64,000 bases of DNA. Source: CASFRF01 sp031549345 (GTDB lineage Bacteria > Verrucomicrobiota > Lentisphaeria > Victivallales > Victivallaceae). The notes beneath the pieces were generated by a model. That model was not told where the DNA came from, searched no databases, and saw only the letters and a list, made by a program, of their open reading frames with translations. This document shows, in pieces, positions 34,690-43,613 of the stretch; position 1 is the first letter of the stretch, and the number at the start of each line of letters is the position of its first letter. The translations under genes were made by a program, and so were the position numbers. The stretch is taken from assembly GCA_031549345.1 (NCBI GenBank), contig JAVBPY010000011.1:27038-91037 (forward strand), given 5' to 3'.

Positions 34690-35402
34690 TTCCGTTCTCC
34701 TCCAGATTTTTTGTTTTTCTTCTTCAAATATTCCAGCCAGCAATCGGGGCGCCGTTCGCGCGTCAAGCGCTCCGAAACCGCGCATCGCCATTCTTCAACA
34801 CGCTTATGATCCCCCGAAAGCAAAACCTCCGGAACCTTCATCCCCCGGAACTCCGGCGGACGCGTATACTGCGGATGCTCCAGAAGAAACGCTGTAAACG
34901 ACTCGTCCGCACTCGCCTCCGCCCCGCCGCCGAGCGCCCCCGGCAAAAGCCGTATCATCGCATCGGCCATCACCATCGCCGGGAGAACCCCGCTGGTCAG
35001 AATATAGTCGCCGATCGAAACTTCGTAATCGGCAAGACCATCATAAACCCGCTGATCCATCCCCTCGTAATGGCCGCAAACCATTAAAATATGCGGTTTC
35101 GCACTCCACTCGCGCGCCAAACCCTGCGTAAAACGCCTGCCGCGGGGCGAGGTAAAAATCACTATCGTCTCCGGCGTGCGCAGCGCTTCGACCGCGCGAT
35201 ACAGAACGTCCGGCCGGAGCAGCATGCCCGGACCGCCGCCGTACGGCTTATCGTCCACCGTACCGCGGGCGTCGAACGCGTAGTCGCGCAAATTCACCGC
35301 TTTCACTTCAACCAACCCGGCGTTCACCGCCCTCCCGACGATACTTTCGCCGAGCGGCCCCGGGAACGCCTCCGGGAACAAAGTCAGAATCTCAATCTTC
35401 AA
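34686..35402 (-). CDS. trmD: tRNA (guanine-37-N1)-methyltransferase
   Basis: Methylates G37 next to the anticodon to prevent frameshifting. 238 residues. SPOUT-family trefoil knot with VCGHYEGMDQRV and ISGD-like SIGDYILTSG; DDKPYGGGPGM lies in the expected N-terminal position. The start is TTG 35402, overlapping the khpA stop (TTGA), consistent with coupling. rimM, normally just upstream, is absent. Confidence 0.96.
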   Translation of the reverse strand: MKIEILTLFPEAFPGPLGESIVGRAVNAGLVEVKAVNLRDYAFDARGTVDDKPYGGGPGMLLRPDVLYRAVEALRTPETIVIFTSPRGRRFTQGLAREWSAKPHILMVCGHYEGMDQRVYDGLADYEVSIGDYILTSGVLPAMVMADAMIRLLPGALGGGAEASADESFTAFLLEHPQYTRPPEFRGMKVPEVLLSGDHKRVEEWRCAVSERLTRERRPDCWLEYLKKKNKKSGGERK

Positions 35403-35767
35403 TCGAGAACTTCGACCGCTATGTGCTTGCGCAGACGACCGGCGGCGCCGCTGACCAGCGAACGGATCGCCATAATGGTCTTGCCGCGCTTACCAACGAT
35501 CTTGCCGATATCGTCCTTGCGGCAGGTGATGCGGATCACGTAGCCGTCATCCACCTCTTCGGTCGCAAGCTTCACTTCGGACGGGGCATCCACCAAGGCG
35601 CAGACGACGTACTCGACGAACTTCTCCAGCTCGGCGATTCCGACGCCTTTCCCATCGCCGCGCGGCGCGGCCGCACGTTTCGGCGAATGACCGGCACAGC
35701 AGGATTTCCCCGCTTCGGCGCAGCCTTCATCGCCGCCAAACAAAAACTTAAAGAATGCTTTCAGCAT
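35399..35767 (-). CDS. khpA: KH-domain RNA-binding protein
   Basis: 122 residues. The C-terminal about 75 residues are a single KH domain with the signature IGKIVGKRGKTI. The first about 45 residues add a cysteine-containing extension (CAEAGKSCCAGH) not typical of KhpA. Its place between rpsP and trmD matches YlqC/KhpA in other bacteria, where it binds RNA and is linked to cell-division and small-RNA functions. Confidence 0.88.
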   Translation of the reverse strand: MLKAFFKFLFGGDEGCAEAGKSCCAGHSPKRAAAPRGDGKGVGIAELEKFVEYVVCALVDAPSEVKLATEEVDDGYVIRITCRKDDIGKIVGKRGKTIMAIRSLVSGAAGRLRKHIAVEVLD

Positions 35768-35849
35768 TTCAATTCTCCCTCTGCCCGGCCGGACGCACTC
35801 CCGCCAAGGGGACGCAAACAGCCGGAAAACCTACTAACCGGGACCGAAA

Positions 35850-36182
35850 TTATTCGGCCGTTTCGGTGGCCTTCGCCTTGGCTTCCGCCTCAAGCTTCGC
35901 CTTGGCCTTCTTCGAGAGGGACGGCGTACGGACGTTATCCTTCAGCAGGACGCCCTTGCTCACGCGGTCCACAATCGCCTCGACCGTCTCCGAGAACGAA
36001 GCGCCGACGCCTTTCCAGTAAGCCACACGCTCCATGTTCAGCTTTTCTTCCCGGCGGACGGGATCGTAATAACCCAATTCTTCGATCGCCTTGCCGTCGC
36101 GGCTGGTCGCCTGATGCATGACCACCACACGGAAAGACGCCGCATTGCGCGAACCGGTTCTCTTCAGTCTGACACGTACCAT
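35850..36182 (-). CDS. rpsP: 30S ribosomal protein S16
   Basis: 110 residues from ATG 36182, where family similarity begins (MVRVRLKRTGSRNAASFRVV). A longer frame upstream is not supported. An Ala/Lys/Glu-rich tail follows the conserved domain. First gene of the S16 operon, with a promoter about 150 bp upstream leaving a sizeable leader. Confidence 0.96.
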   Translation of the reverse strand: MVRVRLKRTGSRNAASFRVVVMHQATSRDGKAIEELGYYDPVRREEKLNMERVAYWKGVGASFSETVEAIVDRVSKGVLLKDNVRTPSLSKKAKAKLEAEAKAKATETAE

Positions 36183-36331
36183 TTTCTCAATCCTGACATT
36201 GTAGCGCGGGTCCACCCGCATTTTCCCCACTGGGCCGATGATCCGCTCAACAGGACAGCCACGTTCCCATTTCCCATTCGCGATCCTTTTGCCGCACTCT
36301 TGCGACAATCCGGCCCCACTCGTATCTTAAT

Positions 36332-36359
36332 ACTATACTCCATTAACTTCTTTTCGCAA
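36332..36359 (-). promoter_or_regulatory. Promoter of the rpsP operon
   Basis: On the minus strand: TTGCGA at 36354-36359, 16-bp spacer, TATAGT at 36332-36337. Same -10 hexamer as the tig and corC promoters. Confidence 0.6.
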
Positions 36360-36375
36360 GCCCATTTCCACAGTT

Positions 36376-37551
36376 TCACACACTTTTTTGTTCTTTTTGC
36401 GCGATCCGGTCCCACACAGGAACACCGCCGACAAATCCGGCGATCGCCGACGCATCGCGCCGGATGGCCGCAACGTTGGCGTGCTCCATAACATGAACCC
36501 GGCGGCCGCCTTGCAGCACAAGATTCAACTGGCAACAAAGATAAGTCCCCCCTTTATGCGCGCGTTCCGACGCAAGGAGTTGTATCGCCCGAATCTTTTT
36601 AAACGGCGTGAAGTCCTTCAACGTCGAAGGATCGCCCATTTTTTCCGGCGTGTTTTTGTCGTTCCAATACGCGCCCCAGATACGGTCGAACACGCCTCTC
36701 TTACGCATGGCGCGGATAAACAGCAACGGAATTCCGCCGAAAAAGGCCCCGAAAAGCAGGAACATCCCCCCATCCCACCAATCGCCCGTGCATAGTTTAA
36801 CAAGTCCGGCGACCGCGACGCAGGTGCCGACCAGGACAAAAACACCGAAGAAAAGCCATCCCTCGACGCTCAAGACGACGCCAAACCGATCTGGTCCGAA
36901 GCCACGCAACCTATGGGTGCGGAAAGAACCATGCCCCGTGCTCTTCATGGGCGTCCACTCCGCATCGTCCCCATCGGCGGGCGCCTCCGGCGCGGCGGCC
37001 TCCAAAGGGTTTTTCCTTTCCGCATCGTCCCCATCGGCGGGCGCCTCCGGCGCGGCGGCCTCCAAAGGGTTTTTCCTTTGACGGATGGAGTAGATGAAAA
37101 TAAAAAGGGACGCCCCCTCCGCAAGCACCGCAAAAATAAGAATCCCCCAGCGGTTCCCGCCCTCGAGGGAGAGAACCGATTCGGACGGTTTCATAGGGTT
37201 CACACGGCAGAAGTCAATCTTTGTCCCGACTTTGAGGGAGGAGGGAGCCTTGGCGTCGCCGTCAAAACTGTAGCGGCTGCCGGAATAGGGTTTCCCCAGG
37301 TACTCGTATTGATAACGGACGCGGCTCCGCCAGTCGGTTCTATGGGAATTTTTTCCTACTTTTCTCGAGTATTGCTCGTGGGTATGTTCAAGGATGGTCG
37401 CCTCCACCCGGGACCACGAACGGGCGGCACGAACCTCCAGAAATCCGTGGAGCCAGAACAGGAAAAATACCCCGGAGAAAAGACCGACAAAAATAGAAAA
37501 AATGATACCGCCTTTTGCGGAAGTCCCCTTCTTCACATTAGTCCGCGACAT
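36376..37551 (-). CDS. DUF3592-like membrane protein with internal duplication
   Basis: 391 residues from ATG 37551, which overlaps the end of the corC-like gene by 14 bp. One N-terminal transmembrane helix precedes a DUF3592-like extracytoplasmic domain (RVEATILEHTHEQY, VRYQYEYLGKPY, VGTKIDFCRVNP). Then come another helix, a linker containing two identical 20-residue repeats (RKNPLEAAAPEAP, repeated), and two further helices before a cytoplasmic tail. Function unknown. The linker repeat is a recent tandem duplication at DNA level. Confidence 0.8.
   Translation of the reverse strand: MSRTNVKKGTSAKGGIIFSIFVGLFSGVFFLFWLHGFLEVRAARSWSRVEATILEHTHEQYSRKVGKNSHRTDWRSRVRYQYEYLGKPYSGSRYSFDGDAKAPSSLKVGTKIDFCRVNPMKPSESVLSLEGGNRWGILIFAVLAEGASLFIFIYSIRQRKNPLEAAAPEAPADGDDAERKNPLEAAAPEAPADGDDAEWTPMKSTGHGSFRTHRLRGFGPDRFGVVLSVEGWLFFGVFVLVGTCVAVAGLVKLCTGDWWDGGMFLLFGAFFGGIPLLFIRAMRKRGVFDRIWGAYWNDKNTPEKMGDPSTLKDFTPFKKIRAIQLLASERAHKGGTYLCCQLNLVLQGGRRVHVMEHANVAAIRRDASAIAGFVGGVPVWDRIAQKEQKSV
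36961..37080. repeat. 60-bp tandem duplication
   Basis: 36961-37020 and 37021-37080 match at 59 of 60 positions; only the last base differs. In frame within the DUF3592-like gene, adding exactly 20 codons. Confidence 0.95.
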
Positions 37552-38878
37552 CCTGCGCCTCCTCTTCCTCCGGGCCGAGCGGCGCATATGTCATGCGGAT
37601 TTTGTCGGCGCGGCGTTCGTCCACGCTTTCCACCACAAGGGTTACGCCGTATTCGGCAAGCTCCAGGCGCGTGCCTGGGATGGGGACGGTGTTGAGCATG
37701 CCGAACACCAGGCCGCCCAGGGTATCGAACTCCTCTTCCGGGAGGATAATTCCGGTGCGGCGGGAGACTTCGTCGATGCGCATGGCGCCGTCGATACGCC
37801 ACTCATTTTCACCCACAGCATCGATTTCGTCGCGAATATCGTCGTATTCATCGTACAGACTTCCGACGATCTCCTCGAGCAAATCTTCCATGGTTACAAT
37901 CCCGGCGGTTCCGCCGAACTCATCAAGCAATACAGCCATGTTGATTTTCTTGCTCTTCATATCCTGAAAAAGGACGCTCGCCGGAATGCTTTTCGGAGCA
38001 AGATAGACCGGGTGAATCAACGTCCGGAGCTCAGGCAGCTTCCCCCCGCGCATCTTGGCGGTGAAGTATTCACGAAAATGCAGAACGCCGATCACGTTGT
38101 CGATTTCATTCTCATAGACCGGGAGGCGGGAGAAACCCGATTCCAGCAAAGTGGCCTCGATCTCCTCGCCGGTGGAATCCGCATCGAGGGCGACCACTTC
38201 GGTGCGGTACGTCATCACATCCCCGCCGGTTTTGTCGTTCAGTTCGAAGACGTTCTCGATCATCTGCTTTTCTTCGGCTTCGATAATCCCCTTCTCTTCT
38301 CCGATGTCCACCAACGACAGAATCTCCTCTTCCGTAACCTCCTGCGTGTGGGCGTTGCGAATGCCGAACAACCGCAGGACAACCTTCACGGAGGCGTTCA
38401 AAAACCAGACGAACGGGGCCGTCATCCGGCCGAAAAAGAGGATGGGTTCCGCCACGTTCAACGCAATCGGCTCGGCATAACGCATGGCAAGCTGCTTGGG
38501 GACAAGTTCGCCGAAAACCAGCGAAACATACGTAAGCACCCCGGTAAGAAAAAGGAGAACAACCGCATCAAGCACCTCGCGGCTCAGGAAGGAAAATCCG
38601 CAGCTCACAAGAAAATCCGACGCGGAGCGGAAAAGAAAGTGCGCGGCAAACGCGCTCGCGAGGAACCCGGCCAACGTTACCCCCACTTGTATTGTGGCCA
38701 GAAAACGCCCGGAGTCGTGAAGGAGGTGCGCCAGCGCCCGTCCGCGCCGTCCGCCGGAGGATTCCAGGCGCCGTGCCGCGGGTTGTTTCAGCGAGATCAG
38801 AGCGAACTCCGATAAAGCAAAAAAAGCATTAAGAGAAATCAGCAGAATCAAGAGAAATAAACCAGGGCCCTCTTCCAA
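37538..38878 (-). CDS. CorC/HlyC-type membrane protein (CNNM domain plus CBS pair)
   Basis: 446 residues from TTG 38878, six bases after AAAGGA. The open frame extends to an ATG at 38956, but that would lie in the -35 element of the promoter, so it is rejected. The N-terminal DUF21/CNNM domain has about four membrane segments, followed by two CBS domains (DVMTYRTEVVALD onward) and a C-terminal CorC/HlyC domain with DEFGGTAGIVTMEDLLEEIVG. The family is linked to magnesium and cobalt efflux; 'hemolysin' in older names is misleading. Confidence 0.88.
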   Translation of the reverse strand: MEEGPGLFLLILLISLNAFFALSEFALISLKQPAARRLESSGGRRGRALAHLLHDSGRFLATIQVGVTLAGFLASAFAAHFLFRSASDFLVSCGFSFLSREVLDAVVLLFLTGVLTYVSLVFGELVPKQLAMRYAEPIALNVAEPILFFGRMTAPFVWFLNASVKVVLRLFGIRNAHTQEVTEEEILSLVDIGEEKGIIEAEEKQMIENVFELNDKTGGDVMTYRTEVVALDADSTGEEIEATLLESGFSRLPVYENEIDNVIGVLHFREYFTAKMRGGKLPELRTLIHPVYLAPKSIPASVLFQDMKSKKINMAVLLDEFGGTAGIVTMEDLLEEIVGSLYDEYDDIRDEIDAVGENEWRIDGAMRIDEVSRRTGIILPEEEFDTLGGLVFGMLNTVPIPGTRLELAEYGVTLVVESVDERRADKIRMTYAPLGPEEEEAQDVAD

Positions 38879-38927
38879 AATAAATCCTTTGGGTTCGTTG
38901 TTTTTTCGCGATACTTTCGCTTCTTTT

Positions 38928-38956
38928 ACTATATACCATACTGTCGACGATTGCAA
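38928..38956 (-). promoter_or_regulatory. Promoter of the corC-like gene, sharing its -35 with aqpZ
   Basis: On the minus strand: TTGCAA at 38951-38956, 17-bp spacer, TATAGT at 38928-38933. TTGCAA is its own reverse complement and also serves the plus-strand promoter. Confidence 0.65.
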
Positions 38957-38979
38957 ATTTCTTCATCCAGATGTATATT
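38951..38979 (+). promoter_or_regulatory. Promoter of aqpZ, sharing its -35 with the corC-like gene
   Basis: TTGCAA at 38951-38956, 17-bp spacer, TATATT at 38974-38979, 36 bp before the aqpZ start. Confidence 0.6.
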
Positions 38980-39014
38980 ATTGAACTCTTCAAATAACAT
39001 TTAAGGATCAAAAA

Positions 39015-39713
39015 ATGAAAATGAAAGCTCTCCCGAGAAAAATGTCCGCCGAACTCTTCGGCACCTTCTGGCTGGTCTTCGGCGGCTGCGGAAGCGCCGT
39101 CCTGGCGGGTAAATACATCGGTAACGGCGGCGTTGCGCTGGCGTTCGGTCTTACGGTGCTTACCATGGCATTTGCCATCGGACACATTTCCGGTTGCCAC
39201 CTGAACCCGGCGGTGAGCCTGGGCCTTTGCGTCGCCGGGCGTTTCGACCGCCGGGACCTCTTCCCGTACGTTCTTGCCCAGGTGGCCGGCGGCGCATTGG
39301 CCGCCATGGTTCTTTACTTCATTGCCAGCGGCATCCCATCCTTCACGCTCGCGGACGGATTCGCGGCCAACGGGTACGGGGCGCATTCCCCGGGTAAATA
39401 CTCGCTGTTTTCCGCCGCGCTTGCCGAAGTGGTGCTGACATGCTTCTTCCTCCTCATCATCCTGGGCGCAACCGATGAACGCGCTCCGAAAGGCTTCGCG
39501 CCAATCGCAATCGGCCTCGCGCTGACGCTGATCCACCTGATCGGCATCCCCGTAACCAACCTCTCGGTCAACCCGGCGCGCAGCACGGGTCCGGCGCTCT
39601 TTGTCGGCGGCTGGGCCCTCTGCCAACTCTGGATGTTCTGGGTCATGCCGCTCGCCGGTGCGGTCCTCGCGGGCCTTATCCACAGAACGCTCTTCGCGAA
39701 GAAAGTGAGCTGA
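39015..39713 (+). CDS. aqpZ: Aquaporin (MIP family), AqpZ-like
   Basis: Inner-membrane water channel. 232 residues with six transmembrane segments and two half-helices carrying the pore motifs: GCHLNPAVSLG in the first repeat and VNPARSTGPALF in the second. The residue pattern around the second NPA (Arg following) and the close match to AqpZ favour water over glycerol. AAGGA precedes the ATG. Followed by a strong terminator. Confidence 0.95.
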   Translation: MKMKALPRKMSAELFGTFWLVFGGCGSAVLAGKYIGNGGVALAFGLTVLTMAFAIGHISGCHLNPAVSLGLCVAGRFDRRDLFPYVLAQVAGGALAAMVLYFIASGIPSFTLADGFAANGYGAHSPGKYSLFSAALAEVVLTCFFLLIILGATDERAPKGFAPIAIGLALTLIHLIGIPVTNLSVNPARSTGPALFVGGWALCQLWMFWVMPLAGAVLAGLIHRTLFAKKVS

Positions 39714-39725
39714 CACCAAAAAGCA

Positions 39726-39760
39726 AAAGGGCGGTACCGATATCGGTATCGCCCTTTTTT
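39726..39760. terminator. Bidirectional terminator between aqpZ and rarA
   Basis: An almost perfectly symmetrical hairpin centred on GATATC (39739-39744): AAAAGGGCG-GTACCGAT paired with ATCGGTAT-CGCCCTTTT, with one mismatched pair, A-run before and T-run after. Serves both convergent genes. Confidence 0.9.
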
Positions 39761-39765
39761 GTGGA

Positions 39766-41082
39766 CTAGCTCTTGTTTTTTTCACGCCGCAAGCGATCCC
39801 AGTAGGCGAGGCGCTTGAGGATTTCGCGCTCGAAACCGCGCTCGAACGGGTGGTAGAATTGCTCGCGGGGCATTCCTTCGGGGAAATAGTTCTGTCCGGA
39901 AAATCCGTCCTTGGTGTCCGGGTCGTATTGGTAATCCTTGCCGTAGCCCAGGTCCTTCATAAGCTTGGTCGGCGCATTCAGGATGTGCGCCGGGGGCATC
40001 AGCGAACCGAAGCGGAGCGACGATTTCCGTGCCCGCGCCCACGCCGTGTACGCCGCGTTCGACTTCGGCGCCGTCCCAAGGTAAATGACAAGCTGGGCGA
40101 TCACAAGATCTCCTTCCGGGGAGCCAAGACGTTCGTAGGTGTCCCACGCGGCGACGGCCAATTGCAACGCATTCGGATCGGCGAGGCCGATGTCTTCGCT
40201 GGCGAAACGGGTCAGGCGGCGGAGGAGGTAGAGCGGGTCTTCGCCGCCGTCGAGCATCCGCGCGGCCCAATAGAGCGCCGCGTCGGTGTCAGAGCCGCGC
40301 AGGGATTTGTGGAGCGCGCTGATTAAATTGTAATGCCCTTCCCGGTCCTTATCGTACACCGGGGCGCGGCGCTGCACGATCTTCAGCACCTCCGGCACAT
40401 CGAGAATTTCATCCGGCGGCGCGAGATCGAACACGCTTTCGATCAAATTGATGAAATACCGCCCGTCGCCGTCGGCGAGTTCCATTAAGGTGCCCTTCCC
40501 TTCCGGCGTTACCGGCAGCGTCCTTTGGAGGACCGTTTCGGCACGGTCGAGAATCCGTTCAAACGCCGGGACATCCAGCGGTTTCAGGACGAAAACCTTG
40601 CACCGCGAAAGAAGGGCGCTATTGAGCTCGAACGACGGATTTTCCGTCGTCGCCCCGATCAATGTTACGGTTCCATTTTCCACATACGGCAGGAATCCGT
40701 CCTGCTGCGCCCGATTGAAACGGTGAATTTCGTCCACAAAAAGGAGCGTGCGCTCCCCCGTGCGCCGGCGGTGCGCCGCCTCCTCAAACGCTTTGCGCAA
40801 ATCGGCAATGCCGGAAAACACCGCTGAAAGGGCAATGAAATGCATCGCCGTCCCGTCGGCCAAAAGCCGGGCAATCGTCGTCTTCCCGCACCCCGGCGGC
40901 CCCCAGAGGATCAAGCTGGAGAGACGCTCCGAATCGATCATGCGCCGCAGCGGTCCCCCGGGGCCGAGGAGGTGATCCTGCCCGACCACCTCGTCGATCA
41001 CCACGGGACGCAGCCGGTCCGCCAGCGGACGGCCCGCGGCGGAGGCGGAAAACAGTGTTTCCTCTTCCCTACGCATTCCCAT
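39766..41082 (-). CDS. rarA: Replication-associated recombination protein A (AAA+ ATPase)
   Basis: 438 residues of the RarA/MgsA/WRNIP1 family, which acts at stalled replication forks with SSB. Walker A GPPGCGKTT, Walker B LLFVDEIHRFN, sensor 1 GATTENPSFELN, and the family C-terminal tetramerisation region (YFPEGMPREQFYHP) are all present. Start overlaps the end of the upstream isomerase-like gene by 14 bp. Confidence 0.95.
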   Translation of the reverse strand: MGMRREEETLFSASAAGRPLADRLRPVVIDEVVGQDHLLGPGGPLRRMIDSERLSSLILWGPPGCGKTTIARLLADGTAMHFIALSAVFSGIADLRKAFEEAAHRRRTGERTLLFVDEIHRFNRAQQDGFLPYVENGTVTLIGATTENPSFELNSALLSRCKVFVLKPLDVPAFERILDRAETVLQRTLPVTPEGKGTLMELADGDGRYFINLIESVFDLAPPDEILDVPEVLKIVQRRAPVYDKDREGHYNLISALHKSLRGSDTDAALYWAARMLDGGEDPLYLLRRLTRFASEDIGLADPNALQLAVAAWDTYERLGSPEGDLVIAQLVIYLGTAPKSNAAYTAWARARKSSLRFGSLMPPAHILNAPTKLMKDLGYGKDYQYDPDTKDGFSGQNYFPEGMPREQFYHPFERGFEREILKRLAYWDRLRREKNKS

Positions 41083-41995
41083 TTGCTTCGGCGCGGCATT
41101 CGGCGAGAAGCTTCTCGAAACGCTTTCCGTACTCGACGTACGTTTCGAGTTTGCGCTTGCGCTGCACGTCGCTGTCTTCCGGGTTGTCGTCGGCGTGGAA
41201 CACGGTGGCGATGTGGGGCTCCATGGAGAACCCGCCGTCGTAGCCGCGTTTCAGGAGATCGATCACAATGGCGCGCACGTCGCCGCAGCCGTCGCCGGCG
41301 AAACAAAAGTGCGGCTTGACGGTTCCGTCTTCCAAATATTCGGGCACGCCGTCCTTAATGTGGATGTAACCGACGAATTCGCGGACTTTGGAGTAAAACT
41401 CCCAGCTCGACTGCAAAGGATACGGTTCCGCGCCGAGGCGGCGGAAGGTGAATACCGGGTTGCCCGTGTCATAAATCAGCGTGAGGGCTTTGGACTTCAC
41501 ATTGTCCAGAAGGCGCAGCGTGTGGATGTGCGACTGGCCGGCATAGTTCATGCAGTTTTCGTGTCCGTATACAATACCGTTGTCTTCGCAGATTTTCACC
41601 AATTCATTGACCTTGCGGAAAATGATCGCCTCCAATTCCGGACTGTCGAACACCTCGCCGGGAAGGAGCTTAAAGCTCATCCCCCGGAGCAATTTCGTTC
41701 CCAACTTCTTCATGCGCGGAAGCGCATCCAAAAGCTCCTTGCGGCTGGCCTGGAAATCTTCCTCCGAGCGGGGGCTTTTGCCCCAGTTGGCGATGCCGCT
41801 GCCAAAGCAGTTCACGGCAATTCCGGAGGCGTTCAGCATACCGAGCATCGCCTCGAACTCCGCTTCGGAGATGGTCGAAAGCGTCCCCGTGCCGATGGCG
41901 CGGCATTCGATGAATTTCCATCCCAAACGGCGGGTCGCCTCAATCTGGTCGGCGAAGGGTTTGCCCGCTTCGTCCGCAAAACCGGTAAAAAACAT
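41069..41995 (-). CDS. Sugar phosphate isomerase/epimerase-like TIM barrel
   Basis: 308 residues of the xylose isomerase-like (AP endonuclease 2 fold) family. Metal-site residues are spread as usual: YGHENC with Glu/His, LIYDTGNPVF, YIHIKDG and the late GFSMEPHIA Glu. Such proteins isomerise keto/aldo sugars or dehydrate inositols; no specific reaction can be given. Its gene follows a Gfo/Idh/MocA dehydrogenase 10 bp upstream, a frequent pair in inositol and uncommon-sugar catabolism. Confidence 0.85.
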   Translation of the reverse strand: MFFTGFADEAGKPFADQIEATRRLGWKFIECRAIGTGTLSTISEAEFEAMLGMLNASGIAVNCFGSGIANWGKSPRSEEDFQASRKELLDALPRMKKLGTKLLRGMSFKLLPGEVFDSPELEAIIFRKVNELVKICEDNGIVYGHENCMNYAGQSHIHTLRLLDNVKSKALTLIYDTGNPVFTFRRLGAEPYPLQSSWEFYSKVREFVGYIHIKDGVPEYLEDGTVKPHFCFAGDGCGDVRAIVIDLLKRGYDGGFSMEPHIATVFHADDNPEDSDVQRKRKLETYVEYGKRFEKLLAECRAEANGNA

Positions 41996-42005
41996 AATGC
42001 GCTCC

Positions 42006-43169
42006 TTACTTGATGAACGACTTGCTGAATTCGTCCGCGTCGCCGGCCTTCACGGCGGGCTTCACCCAGCGGCTTCCGGCGATCAACTTGGCCAGCTCCA
42101 CGCTGAATTCCTCCGGATCCATCGGCAGATCGATGGTGCGGCCCTTAAGCTGCGAAAGGAGCATCGCGTTCCCGAGCTCCAGGCCGCGAACCCCTTCGAC
42201 GGCTTCCGCCACAAGCTTTGAGCCGGTGCGGATCGATTTGGCGAACGCGTCGATCACCTCGCGATGCTGGTACGCGCCGGTCCCGTTCAGAGGAATTTCC
42301 ACATTCCACACGGGGGGACGGTCGAAACGGGCGGTCGAGGTCTTGCAGAACTCGGACATCGGAATCTCGTTGCGCCGGTAGAGGAGCTTCCCCTCCTCCA
42401 GCACAAGGCGGCCGCGTTCGCCGGTGATTTCCAGACGGTTCGTTCCCGGCGCTTCGCCGGTGGAGGAGATGAACACGCCCGTCGCGCCGTTGGGATATTC
42501 CAGGAACGCGGTTACGTCGTCCTCCACCTCGATGTCGTGGTATTTCCCGAACGACATCCGGGCGAACACCTTGTTCGGCATGCCGAAGAACCATTGCATC
42601 AAATCGAGCTGGTGCGGGCACTGGTTGAGCAGCACACCGCCCCCCTCCCCGCGCCACGAAGCGCGCCAGTCGCCGGAATCGTAATAAAGCTGGGTGCGGA
42701 ACCAGTCGGTGATGATCCAGTTGACCCGCCGGATTTCCCCCAATTCGCCGCTGTCGATCATCTCCTTGATCTTGCGGTGCGCGGGAACCATCCGCTGGTT
42801 GAACATCGCCGCGAGGCGGAGGTGCGGGTATTTCTTCGCCGCGTCCACAAGCTGGAGCGCCGTCTTTTTTTCCACCGAAACCGGCTTTTCCACCAACACA
42901 TGCTTGCCCAGCGCAAGGCCGCGCAAAGCCAAAGGAACATGCTCGTAGTGAGGGACGGCGACAATCAGCGCCTCGAAATCTCCTTTGGCGAAAAATTCGT
43001 CGTCGTTCATAAAACGCTGCGCGTCCGCCGGAAGCGCGGGGTTGGAGAAGGATTTCTCCTGGTAGTCGCACACCGCCGTTACGCGGCAGTTGGTGAGTTC
43101 GCTGATGCTCTTCAAGTGGGCTCCGCCCATCCCGCCGATACCGATAATGCCTATTTTGACCGGTTCCAT
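42006..43169 (-). CDS. Gfo/Idh/MocA family oxidoreductase
   Basis: 387 residues. N-terminal Rossmann fold with GIIGIGGMGGAH for NAD(P), then the EKPVSVEKKTA motif that carries the catalytic lysine, and a C-terminal alpha/beta sheet domain with GGGVLLNQCPHQLDL. Oxidises a sugar or inositol at a ring or chain hydroxyl; substrate not known. In a tight operon with the HIT, esterase and isomerase-like genes. Confidence 0.92.
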   Translation of the reverse strand: MEPVKIGIIGIGGMGGAHLKSISELTNCRVTAVCDYQEKSFSNPALPADAQRFMNDDEFFAKGDFEALIVAVPHYEHVPLALRGLALGKHVLVEKPVSVEKKTALQLVDAAKKYPHLRLAAMFNQRMVPAHRKIKEMIDSGELGEIRRVNWIITDWFRTQLYYDSGDWRASWRGEGGGVLLNQCPHQLDLMQWFFGMPNKVFARMSFGKYHDIEVEDDVTAFLEYPNGATGVFISSTGEAPGTNRLEITGERGRLVLEEGKLLYRRNEIPMSEFCKTSTARFDRPPVWNVEIPLNGTGAYQHREVIDAFAKSIRTGSKLVAEAVEGVRGLELGNAMLLSQLKGRTIDLPMDPEEFSVELAKLIAGSRWVKPAVKAGDADEFSKSFIK

Positions 43170-43178
43170 GTTCTCTCC

Positions 43179-43601
43179 TTAGTTGATATTGAGTTTTTCA
43201 ATGATTTTTTTCGCTGTTTCTTCCCGCTCCGCCGCATCGGCGTAGGGGATCTGGCGGCTGTTCCAGTGGAAGTGATCTTCCACGCCACGCGGAATCACAT
43301 GCAGGTGCGCGTGCATCACCACCTGCCCCGCCGCCGTGCCATCGGCCAGGTGTAGATTGAACCCATCGTAATCCATCGCCCGCCGGAGCGCCACGCCGAG
43401 GCGGGAGGCGACGCGGAACATCCGCCCCGCCGTCGCTTCCGGGAGGGTCGCCGGACTTTCGTGGTGTTCTTTCGGGATCACAAGGATGTGCCCGGGATTG
43501 ATCGGCCCGATATCCAGGAAAGCGAACACAAGTTCGTCCTCATAGATCTTACTCGCGGGGAGTTCCCCGGCGATAATTTTACAAAAAACACACGCCGCCA
43601 T
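43179..43601 (-). CDS. HIT family protein (HinT-like)
   Basis: 140 residues. Purine-nucleoside phosphoramidate hydrolase fold with the histidine triad VMHAHLHVIP near residue 95 and an N-terminal CVFCKIIAGELP zinc/HIT signature. Widespread housekeeping enzyme, here placed between the esterase and dehydrogenase genes. Confidence 0.93.
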   Translation of the reverse strand: MAACVFCKIIAGELPASKIYEDELVFAFLDIGPINPGHILVIPKEHHESPATLPEATAGRMFRVASRLGVALRRAMDYDGFNLHLADGTAAGQVVMHAHLHVIPRGVEDHFHWNSRQIPYADAAEREETAKKIIEKLNIN

Positions 43602-43613
43602 TGCTTTGCCTCC

